From Cladorrhinum sp. PSN259 (taxonomy: Eukaryota > Ascomycota > Sordariomycetes > Sordariales > Podosporaceae), in the NCBI GenBank assembly GCA_033725935.1, contig MU867108.1, positions 232,073 through 296,072 on the forward strand: 64,000 nucleotides of DNA, written 5' to 3'. Position 1 is the stretch's first letter. Every line of letters begins with the position of its first letter. This document shows, one piece after another, positions 45,644-54,747 of this stretch. A model generated the notes under the pieces. The model searched no databases. It worked only from the letters and a program-made list of their open reading frames with translations, and had not been told where the DNA came from. Position numbers and translations under genes: made by a program.

Positions 45644-46819
45644 CTAGCGACGAAGCGGTCCAACCTTGGCGCCCTTGGGACGAATCATCCACACGTCTCT
45701 CACAGGCCCCGTTTTGTCAGTCGCCTTGAACCACGAGTACGGCATCCAGAACTTGCCCACAAACTCCTTACTAGGCTTCTCCCCCTTCCAGTCATCCTCC
45801 ACCCCCCACGAGTTCTGACACAGAAATGCCTTCCTGGACTCGTCGAATCCAACGGCAAGAACAGCGTGGCCCGACACGAGGCTGCCGGGTTGCTGCGGGA
45901 ACTCCATGAACTGGTCCTTGTCCCAGGGATTGCGGACTCCCGGGTATTCCTCTTGGCTCCAGTCCCCGAACGGGGTATTGCTGTAGATGTTGAAGCCGAA
46001 AATGACTGGATAGCCTTCGGCAATGCATGCGCGCATCTGCTGGACCTCGTTCAGCCGCACGCCGCCGCTGGGGGTGTTGTCGTCGGTATGGTCGACGATA
46101 CGGTAGTACTCGAACCAGCGCAGGTCGTGGAACGTTGCGGCATCGTCTTTGGCTTGTTGGTTGGGCTCGATGGTGGCCGGATTCTTCAGTTCTGGCGGGA
46201 AGATTCGCATCCTAGTTTCCTTGCCGTCAATGACTTCGGCCACGGCTGAGGTAATGTTAGACAGGAGCGTTGAAAATACAACAAACTAGCTTGAACCAAC
46301 AATACCTTCGCTCGTCTTCTCGAGGGATGGATAACGGTGAAACTTTTCCTGGCATACGCCAATTTTATGAACGAGGTTGATAGAGTCCCGGATCGAGGCA
46401 CCGTAATTGTACTTGGTGAAGTCCTTCCGCTTATTGTTGTAGTCTTTGGTCCGGCTGTAATAGTAAATCCACAGACGGGACGGATCGAAGGATGAATATG
46501 TCGCCTTTGCTTTGTCGCTGTTTTTGTTTGCCTGGCCCTGCTTCCAGGCAAAGCGAAGCGCCACCGCAACGGCATTAGAAACGCAGCTGCGTAGCTGGAA
46601 TTGGTCGTAGATAGGCAACGGGTCCTTCGGGTCTTGCTCAACAAAAGCCGATAGCTTCTTTGTGATTACTTGCTGTTGGTATTCCTTCAGGTCATCATCC
46701 GAGACCTGCTGGCGGAGCAAGTGCGAATAGTGCTTGTCACGAGAATCGGGAGCATCAGGGATCCAACCGTAAGCCCTGCCATTGTCTTTGACGATTTTGG
46801 GGAAAGATGAAGAAGACAT
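45644..46819 (-). CDS. papain-like cysteine peptidase (family C1), two exons
   Basis: Exons 46819-46306 and 46245-45644 give 371 residues; the GT-AG intron is in phase. There is no signal peptide or long propeptide, so it should be cytosolic and made without a zymogen step. Catalytic residues fit the C1 order: Gln/Cys region YDQFQLRSCVSNAVAVAL (Cys79), GHAVLAVGFDES (His298) and LCQNSWG (Asn316). The SCVSNA form (instead of CGSCWAF) is that of the bacterial/protist C1A-like branch. Papain-like C1 enzymes are uncommon in filamentous fungi, which makes transfer from bacteria a reasonable idea, untested here. The short spacing before Cys79 (YGWIPDAPDSRD) matches this branch. It converges on the PhoD gene. 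Substrate unknown. Confidence 0.9.
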
Positions 46820-48457
46820 GCTGCTGGACGGAGAGGTGTGTCAAAGGCTATGTTGTACGTCCAATGAGAAGATGAGGGCGGTGCGATGGTGAAAGAAGGA
46901 TTGAGCCATCGTGAGACAACAGAAGGGGTTTTTATAGACTTCTTGCTCGGCTCCTTCCCACGTCATGATCAGATATCCACGGAGATTTCATTCCGCCCTT
47001 ATCAATATCATTCTCCAGCTCCTGCACTTGTCAAAAAGCCGACGCCATAAAGGTGGTCATTCTTTGGTTGACTGTGGCTAGCTGAAGCCACAAATATGCA
47101 GAGCATGCAGACTACCCGACAACTGATTGGTTCAACAATCAATAGAGCAGTTTCACCCATACGTCTAGAGCCACGACCGTGAGAAACTGCCTCACTGGTG
47201 CGGTTTCACAAGGAGGTCAGCGACGAACAGGAAGATATGGGCGTCGCCTCTGATAGGTAGCGGCAGACAAATTTCGATTTTTCTGGTCACCGACTCCTAG
47301 GACCATGGCCCGACTCGAACTTGGATTGGGCAACTCAAAAACGGATCCGAGTATAGTTAAACCTCACTGAGCATGCATTGCAACGGATATTGATTGCGCA
47401 ATTGAGGGCTGATCAAGGCATGGAGAAGAAACAATGTATCCTGAATATGCATGCTCGAGAAGTCCTACGAAGAGCCACCATGGACACAGCAGCCCACGAA
47501 AGGTAAGAGGTGGGATCGATGATGGTTTAGGAGAGCTTAGGGATGATCCATGAGTCTGCCTGCAGGGTGTGTGTCAGCTGACGGGCTGGTGGTATAGATT
47601 TCACTCCACCACAATGGTTTCCATGAACACAGCGGAGTCAATAACCAAGTACTTTGTCTACAGGGGAAAGCGCAGTCTGCGAGCTGTGAGATGCCACAGA
47701 TGCCGCAGGTCAACTTCTTCGAACTTTTTCCCTTTCCATCAATGGCTGAAAGTCCGGACGGATACGATTGGCAAATACGTAAAGCTGTAATGTGTTACGA
47801 GAACCACGGCAGATAACAGTCTCTCCCAACAACGCCGAGGCCTATGGCCTCACTTGCCGTTCTTCTTATTTCTAGAAAGGAGCGAGCAACGTACTTCTTT
47901 ATCTTATCATGGTCAGCCAGGCTCAGAGGCGGTCATGGTTTGAGACCTCGCCGCTTATTGTAAGGGACTTTACACTCGCTAAACCCGAGGCTGGGGATTT
48001 ACTCTTTGGAGAAAGTATAGCTATCGCAGGCTACCGAGCAAACGATAAGAGACAAGGAAGTGATAGAGGTTGCGGGCAGCAATAAATGTCTTGGAAGGAG
48101 GACTAATACATATCACGAAGTATTCAAACTAGTGAGACAAGATGCTAAGTCGGTAATGACCGAATATTTGCTAAGCAACATAAAGCAACATTTTCCGGTT
48201 ATGCCCGATAACGCTATCACCTAAACAAGGACAAAGCAACATTTCAGCCAACTGCCCCATCCTGTGATCGGCATACTCATTCTCACTGAAGCTTCCAAGT
48301 GCTCATAGATACTACTCCTGAATCGAACCCTGCTTCTGACTCTGCCAGGCAGAACTTGCGGCAAGCCGTTGGGATGCCGAACAGATCTCCATCTGCGAAA
48401 AACAAATTAGGAAGCTCATTCCGGAAACCGCATGTTTTGAAATCCTCGAGTGGAAAC
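46820..48457. other. intergenic, about 1.6 kb, with one micro-insertion
   Basis: No gene supported. It holds the insertion at 48182-48244 and some C2H2-like or basic short frames without family features. Confidence 0.45.
48182..48244. repeat. micro-insertion 2: 23-nt motif between 12-bp direct repeats
   Basis: AAAGCAACATTT at 48182-48193 is repeated exactly at 48233-48244. Between them lie 39 nt with a perfect copy of the motif (48193-48215, reading TTCCGGTTATGCCCGATAAC on this strand). Flank duplication plus shared content point to an insertion event. The motif orientation is the same as at 2944-2966. Confidence 0.75.
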
Positions 48458-48790
48458 TTACCAGCACCGGATCCCGCTCCGACCTCTAAAACTAACCGAC
48501 TGAACCTGGTAAACCCCCTCGGCAGAAGTACTAGACTGTCTCATCTCATCCTGAATGCCGATTGTGAATCTGGTATTCTGCTCCGCGGGGACCCTCGTCA
48601 CAATCCGAATCTCGTCCTGCTCCAGCGTCGCCTCGCCATCCGTAAACCTGGTGCCGCCGAACTCGAAGCGGTCGTTGTTCTCGGTAAGCACCTCGGTGGT
48701 AACAGAGTATGTATTGGTCTGCAGAGCCCCGACGGTCCTGCCGAACCGGCCATGGACTTCATGTTGGTGTAGTTTTACGATGTTAACCAT
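48458..48790 (-). CDS. small orphan protein
   Basis: 110 residues from the ATG at 48790 (MVNIVKLHQHEVHGR). The body looks like an all-beta fold with alternating polar and hydrophobic residues (SVTTEVLTENNDRFEFGG, IRIVTRVPAEQNTRFTIGI). There is no signal peptide or cysteine pattern. The 3' end is uncertain: the frame closes after GIRCW, but GT donors at TCG-GTTAGT and TG-GTAAGT with an acceptor (TTTTTCGCAG) about 100 nt further allow a different C-terminus. The second of these would create a stop exactly at the junction. No family recognised. Confidence 0.45.
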   Translation of the reverse strand: MVNIVKLHQHEVHGRFGRTVGALQTNTYSVTTEVLTENNDRFEFGGTRFTDGEATLEQDEIRIVTRVPAEQNTRFTIGIQDEMRQSSTSAEGVYQVQSVSFRGRSGIRCW

Positions 48791-49226
48791 GTTTAGGATG
48801 ATGGAAAAGGGGAGCCTTATATAAAGTCTCACCAGGGCTAATGCTTATGGATTAAAAAGGTTAGTGCCTACTGATAAATCCTAGTGCCCATAGATAAAAA
48901 AAAAAAGGTAGTGCCCATTAATAAAATAGCATAAAAAAGACCTTTCGTTCCTTAAGGCACATAAGTTTCTTAGTCGAGAGGGCACTACGAACCGACGATG
49001 CTACCTGTTCCACAGGCCTACCGGAGATGGAAAGACATGTTTAGCCCTTCCTTTCGCTAGATATTTTAGATTGGGTATCTTTGCACCGTATTCGCTCAGC
49101 ATGCAGGGGATCGTGCTACCTAAGAGACCCTCGCCACGAACTCTTATGATTTCCTCGAGCACTTTTTCTCCTTGTAATCCTCCCCATTGCCCCTTCCACC
49201 TTGAGGTGCAAATTCACAACCCCCCT
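48791..49226. other. intergenic, AT-rich, with tandem-like phrases
   Basis: 436 bp. A short phrase like TAGTGCCxATxxATAAA recurs about three times (48860-48926), followed by an A-run. No gene supported. Confidence 0.45.
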
Positions 49227-50099
49227 TCACAAATCATACCTCCTTTCCGGTCCTCCAAAAACCACACTAACGATCTCATCCACCTTCTCCTTCTCCTCTT
49301 CCGCCCAGCATCCCGCCCCTACATTCTCCCTCTCCGCCCACGAGCGTACCGTATTCCTAATATCCGCAAATAACTCATTCGACCGCTCTTTATTCTGCCT
49401 TACCTCCTCCATCTTCTCTCCGTAATCATTACCAAAATTATCCTCCAGATCATTGGACATGCTCCACACCTTTAGATCCAATGCGTACATCTCCTTCAGC
49501 AGCCCAACCACCCGCGCGAGTTCCTTGGCTTTGTCGCCGCGCGCTGGCATTCGTGAGAACTCTGCCAGTCTGTCCGTCTTTGCTAGGGGACGGTTATAGG
49601 TCATTCCCAGCTCGGCAGTGAGTGTGTCTGATGGCCGTTGCGCGGGGGCGCTAGGGTTTTGCTTGACGAGGACGACGGCCTTCGAGGCCGGACCTTTCTT
49701 TCGTTCTTCTCGCTTGGCAAAGGCCGCAGCAAGTTTTGTGCGGAGGGATTTCATCTTGGAGAGGCAAAAAATGACGCCGAGGGTGACGAGTACGAGGTTG
49801 AATACCGTTAGGCTCCAGGCAAGTCCGACGATATTGCTTCCGGCAGGGCCGATGGTGGTGCGGTTGGATTTCTCGATGAGGATGAGGCAGGAGATGTTTT
49901 GGCAGGTGGGGATTTCCGAGCAGAGCTTATCGTTGTTGTCGCCGCAGGGGAAGTAGACCCACTGTGGCCAGTCTTCGAGGTTGTCGGCAAAGAAGATGTT
50001 GTGTGGGATTGGACCGAGGCCCCAGCGGAGCGTAGCAGCGCTGAGGGCGGCGATAGGGTGTTCGAGGAGCGCGGGATCGCCAACCCGCCAGGCCTCCAT
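49227..50099 (-). CDS. unrecognised single-pass membrane protein
   Basis: 290 residues from the ATG at 50099 (MEAWRVGDPALLEHPIAALS). A Cys- and Trp-containing outer part (WPQWVYFPCGDNNDKLCSE, CQNISC, one sequon NRT) leads to a single helix (IVGLAWSLTVFNLVLVTLGVIFCL) and a basic, helical cytosolic tail ending in heptad-like segments (MEEVRQNKERSNELFADI). The frame is still open upstream to an acceptor-like CTCTAG at about 50162. A candidate first exon with an ATG at 50443 would join in frame and extend the N-terminus (MEPKIQTLQLKPPS...). No family recognised. The next two genes upstream are on the same strand and are also unrecognised. Confidence 0.6.
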   Translation of the reverse strand: MEAWRVGDPALLEHPIAALSAATLRWGLGPIPHNIFFADNLEDWPQWVYFPCGDNNDKLCSEIPTCQNISCLILIEKSNRTTIGPAGSNIVGLAWSLTVFNLVLVTLGVIFCLSKMKSLRTKLAAAFAKREERKKGPASKAVVLVKQNPSAPAQRPSDTLTAELGMTYNRPLAKTDRLAEFSRMPARGDKAKELARVVGLLKEMYALDLKVWSMSNDLEDNFGNDYGEKMEEVRQNKERSNELFADIRNTVRSWAERENVGAGCWAEEEKEKVDEIVSVVFGGPERRYDL

Positions 50100-50604
50100 G
50101 TGAAGAGAGGGAGAATTTTGAAGAACAAGAGCTTCGAGGTAGGTTGCACCTAGAGGCAACGAACGGCACGGCGGGAGTTCGTGGGCGTGTGCGGCAGGCA
50201 GCTTGAGTGACCGTGAAGGGGGGGGGGGGGCAGCTAGCCAACCGGATGTCTAGAACGAAGTGCTTATTTCGGTACTCAGGAGCACAGTGCCGGGTGCTAT
50301 TCTGTGTTGTGCTGCAACACAATGCCAAGACAGATAGGTGCTGGGCCGTGTCACTAGCTACTCAGCCCCAAGCCTCTCTCCGTTATAATACGTTGCTGCA
50401 CTGATGGTGGCTTAAGTTGCAGAGTTTGGATTTTCGGTTCCATGCCTGTGAACTGTGACGTGGCACCGTTGGTGAGTTATTCCTCGGCGCCTCTGAGACT
50501 GCGCGTAGACTAGGCTGCATTTACGACGGACCGAGAGCGGCATTGGCAAGTTCTATTCAGAGTCCTACTGCTGCCACTGTCACTGAACTTCTGCCGCTGC
50601 TGCT
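50100..50604. other. intergenic or untranslated/first-intron region
   Basis: 505 bp, with a run of G (50219-50230). Part may be an intron of the 49227-50099 gene if its first exon lies at about 50360-50443. Confidence 0.4.
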
Positions 50605-52058
50605 CTAGGATGACCGCACTGTCTCCAATTTTACAATGGATTCCCAGTCCTTGAACCATCCCTGCATTAAGGATACCTGTTCGAGCTTTGCCTTGACAAT
50701 CATACTCTCTCTTAACGGTCCGTCGTATCTGTTGCCCCTCGCGTCAACAATGGGGCCCGCAACGGGTCTAGCCCTTGCCTCGGCTTCGATTTCGTCCCCA
50801 AGCTCGTTGAGAATCTGCGCAATGGGTGGCGCAGTCTTCCGACCGCGACTGGTCGAGTCCGAAATCTTGGCTACCACCGCCTTTTCAAACTCAGGTAACC
50901 ACTTTGCCAGGGCGTCTTTGGCTGCTTGATGCTCTTCGAGCTCCTTCGCCTCTAGTGCCGCCTCGTTGCGTTCCTTCTCGATCCGCTGCTTCTCGCCCTC
51001 CCTTGCGTTTTCTGCAAGGATATCCCGTTCCTCATCAGGCGTGTAAGAGGCAATGGCAATAAAAACAGTAACACTGCCAAGACCGTAACAGACATCTCGA
51101 GCTTTCAAAATGTCTTGCAGCCTGCGTGGCCACCTGTCGGTGTGTCCGGCGATGACGAGCTCAACGAAGGATCGCAGAAACAGTAACGAAGAGCTGCACC
51201 CTGCCAAATCCGAGTTGGCCTGGAGAAGTGATGTGAAAACCTCGGTCAGCAACAAGAAACTCTCTGTCAAGCTAAAGCCTTCACGAAGGGAACGGTTGGA
51301 TTGAAGCTCACCCGTCTATTGATGTCCCTTCCCGTCAAGAACCAAGGGTCCACGTCGTGCACCAAGAACACAGGACACCAAACAGCGAAGAACTGGATCG
51401 TTGTGAATGCGGCATCGAGCGCGCTGTGGCTCTTTGCGATGACAGCGATGGTACTGAGGTCAGCGGCTTCCAGCCACGCAATAGAGAGCCAGATTTCCAT
51501 GCCAGCTTTTAGCCAACCCACAACCCACATCAAGCACAGAAGGCTCCCCACGGTGATGAACTGCTGACCACCAAGTGCACAAAAATCCATGACATTTAGC
51601 GCGTACTCTCGGGCGTTTGTAAGAGCCAACCCAAGGATGAGGAGGATGTCAGAGAGCGTGCGCAGAATCCCAGCAACGCTGGTGGCAAAGATGTATCCGG
51701 ACTGCACAAGCCTGCCATGCTCGTGGATGGCGAGGTCGATACTGTGGAAGAGAAACCATCTGCAAGATTTTAGCGACATATTATGAACCAGGTGTGAAAT
51801 TGGAACCTACAGACAGAGTAGTCCCATACCAAGGTGCAAGACTCGAAGAGTGCTCCTCCTATGTGAAGACGTTCGATGGATTGATATAATCGTGCAGGTG
51901 AGCAAGCAAGCCGTGACAGCGAAATCCCACAAAACAAGGACCACTGGGATTCCCAGAACCCGGCGTGGAACTGCAAGCAGACTCAAGCCCCATAGCCCCC
52001 GGATCTGTCTGAAGGTCTGCTCTTCATCGTTGTGCACAATGTCAGTCATCGATACCAT
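50605..52058 (-). CDS. unrecognised multi-pass membrane protein with coiled-coil tail, three exons
   Basis: Exons 52058-51811, 51759-51312 and about 51261-50605 give about 450 residues. The first intron is certain by frame; for the second, the acceptor (GAG before AGTTTC) is the one that keeps frame. The N-terminal 300 residues hold about six hydrophobic helices (GIPVVLVLWDFAVTACLLTC, DILLILGLAL, FITVGSLLCLMWVVGWL, FTTIQFFAVWCPVFLV). A charged helical region (ENAREGEKQRIEKERNEAAL) and a WLPEFEKAVVAKI segment follow. It has the look of fungal integral membrane proteins of unknown function. Together with the neighbouring single-pass and coiled-coil genes it forms a co-oriented set of three orphans beside an Hsp70-like gene. 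Confidence 0.65.
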
Positions 52059-52643
52059 CGCCAATGGGCCGTGTTGTCGAGTTGACGGAGAGCAGATGGT
52101 GGACTTTGAGACTTGACAAAGAATCAAAAGTTTCAGCCTGACTGTTGGCTTGTCGGGCGTGCTTGGATGCCAATGCGTTTGTTGGCAGCGCGGAGATAAG
52201 ACTTCAAGAATCGGTGAGGTGTTGGTAAAACACGGGAACCAAGAAACTTGAAAGTATGCAATCAATTGCGGGCGCCAAGGGTAGGCTATTGATTGTGGCG
52301 TCGAATGATGCATGACCAGGCTCGGAGGGCTGACTTGGCGATCAACCACCCGGCTCTGGTGTTTTGACCATGCAATGCAAGCTTTCGGACGTCACGGGGC
52401 CTCAAGCCTCCGCGTTGCAGAGCCCTTTTGTTGCATAACTTGGCGCATTATCGGGGATAACCGGAAGAAAAAATAAGCCGTTGCAGAGCCTTTTAGTGGT
52501 CTTTGAAAAAAGAAAACAATTACTTGCGGACTGCGGTGAAGGCAAAGAGAGGAGCTCTCATTAGAGAGGCTGCCGAGAGTCATATCGCTAAGGAAGGTGT
52601 CTGGTCTGCTTGCTTCGGATTCTACTTCATAGTCTCTCTATCG
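52059..52643. other. intergenic with one micro-insertion
   Basis: 585 bp. No gene supported. It contains the insertion at 52413-52494. Confidence 0.45.
52413..52494. repeat. micro-insertion 3: diverged 23-nt motif between about 16-bp direct repeats
   Basis: CGTTGCAGAGCCCTTTT (52413-52429) and CGTTGCAGAGCCTTTT (52479-52494) differ by one C. The roughly 49 nt between them include a motif copy at 52444-52466 (20 of 23 positions), followed by an A-rich tail GAAAAAATAAG. The orientation is opposite to insertions 1 and 2. Confidence 0.65.
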
Positions 52644-54208
52644 TCAAGAAACATCAGCCGAAAAGATCTCGCACGGCACAATCGGATACCTCTTGCTCAT
52701 CTCGCTCCTCCCGTCACCAACTCGCACGAGCCCAGGAGCCACAACGAGATCCACCTTGGATCGAGTCCCCCGGTGCTCCTCCCCATCCTCGCAGTCGTGA
52801 TACTCGGTGCCAATCACGACAAATTCTCCAGCGGTAGGTACCAAAAGGCTCAAGCAGGCAGGGTTGACGCCAAACTGGATCGCTATCTCAAACGCAAGAC
52901 GCGCGATAGTCTTGACCTCGTCCTCGAACCCGCTGTACCAGGGGGTTGCGCGTTGAGATTGCACGGCAGCCGAAATTTCCAAGATCAAAGATCGAATAGA
53001 CTGTTGACATGCCTCGACATTCCGTTCCCCAAACTGAATGATGGCTTCCTGAACAGGAGCCGCTGCTCCATTGATGTTGCTGGTGGGGTCAAGGACGCTG
53101 ATGCAGAGGGACTGGAAGGTGACTGATCGCCACTTGTTGGAGAGGGGAGATTGGCGGAAGAGATCAAGGGTCTCTTTCTTGGTCGGATCTAGAGAAAGAA
53201 TTGTTAGTCCGGGGATCCCTTTCCAGGTCAGTGTCATGGACATTTACCGATGTCAGAAAAGCCATCAAGGCCGCGTCGCCAGGCGGCGTAAATGGCCACC
53301 AGCTCCTGCACTCCAGCATCGGGACCAAATGCACCAAAGCCGAATGGGAGGCTGAAGAAGTATCTCTCAAGGGTAGACCATATCTTGTATTGTAGCCAGA
53401 ATTGGATCTTTCCTCGAACCTGAGCCAATGCGCCGTTAGGGTCCAACCGGCTTGGTAGCTGAAGGCCTCGTGGAATCAGCCCAGACAGCGCGATCTGGGC
53501 AGTGGCGTTATCAATCAGGCGCCGAAGCTCGTTCATTGAGATCCTGAGCCGTTCATCCCTCCAGGCAAAGTTCTGGTCTGAGATGACCAATAGCTGGCTC
53601 TGGAGCTTCTTGATGTCGAGATCGAGGCCGGCAACCTTTTCATTGAAACGGGTTTGCTGGCCCCGCAACTCTCTGGTGTGGGCGGTACGTACATCACTGA
53701 TCTCTTTGCGATGGGCGGCACGTAGATCATTGAGCTGGTTACTATGCGTCGTCACCAGACGGCCAGTCTCCCGTTGCAGTCGCTCGTTGGCTTCGCGTAG
53801 AGTTCTCTCCAGGCTGTTAGCAGCCTGGGCTCTTTCCGCTTGTGCTGTGGCAACTGCTGAGCGATGGAGGGCGGTCTCATTGTCAAGCGAAAGCTTGACT
53901 GCGTCAAGGTCACGCTTTAGCTGGTTAACTTGGCGGTCGGCGTCGTTGGCACGTCGTTGAAGTTCCTCGGCCTGTCGTTCCACTTGTCGTTTGCCCTTCA
54001 GAGTTGTGCCCGCCCAGTGCATTAATGCAGGAAGCTGGTCGTTTCCTGAGTACTCATCTGTGATGGATCTCAGGGTCGCGTCAAAGCTCGTCTCGGTAGT
54101 GGCGCCCTCGCCGAAGCTCTTCCCCACGAGGAGAAATGTTGAGATGCCACGGTTGTGCTGCTTGCGCATGCTGTCCGCGCCAGCCATTCTGCTCGAATCA
54201 TTGCCCAT
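52644..54208 (-). CDS. coiled-coil protein, partner candidate of the Hsp70-like ATPase
   Basis: Exons 54208-53248 and 53188-52644 give 501 residues; GT-AG intron, phase 1. The start is the first ATG with a sensible leader (MGNDSSRMAGADS). Residues about 75-215 form a long Gln/Arg/Glu/Ala-rich coiled coil (LQRRANDADRQVNQLKRDL, QAANSLERTLREANERL). A likely globular domain follows (FFSLPFGFGAFGPDAGV), then an alpha/beta-like C-terminus (ATPWYSGFEDEVKTIARLA, AGEFVVIGTEYHDCE). No known family or membrane segment. It lies head-to-head with the Hsp70-like gene, 539 bp apart, so co-expression and joint action are reasonable guesses. Confidence 0.75.
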
Positions 54209-54747
54209 GGTTCCGTCAGTCGCAAGTCGAAAACTCAACAACGGGACGAAGGAGGATGAGTGTAGAATAGAATAGGGGATCCATCGGCTTTACCTTTGAA
54301 TTGTGATTCCAGGCTGCGTGCAGGCCGTGGAAGGGGCTGTCTTGGAGCGGCTGGTGGCGGAAAGCCTTCGAGCATGGGTCTGGGAAACGTCTCGGTATTT
54401 CCACTACAGGCCGCATGCATGAGACAATTTCACAGACGCCAAATTGCTAGCGTCGTATGCAGTGTCGGGCGAGGCTCTGGATCAGGCCAATCCGGTGTGG
54501 TTCTGCCTGGGCCAGGTCACCGACCTCAGAGACCGTCCGGGGAGATGCAGCCCTGACAAGAGAGGGGGGGTAGTGGCCCAAATTTGACACTGTGCCAGAG
54601 AGTACCTTCCCCAACCGCCACTGTCCGGGCTGGCTGAAAAACAAATTCCGCTTTCAGTTCCGCTCTCCCTCATTGCTCCTTCCTATTCAAACCTCACTCA
54701 GCAACTCCGTTGTACCGGGTGATTCCACAATTTCATCTTTCTGCGCC
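54209..54747. promoter_or_regulatory. bidirectional promoter candidate between coiled-coil and Hsp70-like genes
   Basis: 539 bp between two divergent starts. I searched by eye for heat-shock elements (GAA/TTC triplets in inverted 5-bp spacing); TTC and GAA triplets occur (for example around 54640-54665), but there is no clear array of three. Confidence 0.4.

Noticed and set aside
48299..48772. 157-residue + strand frame opposite the small orphan
   Set aside because: Starts with a non-ATG codon and lacks structure; the minus-strand frame looks more protein-like, though neither is certain.
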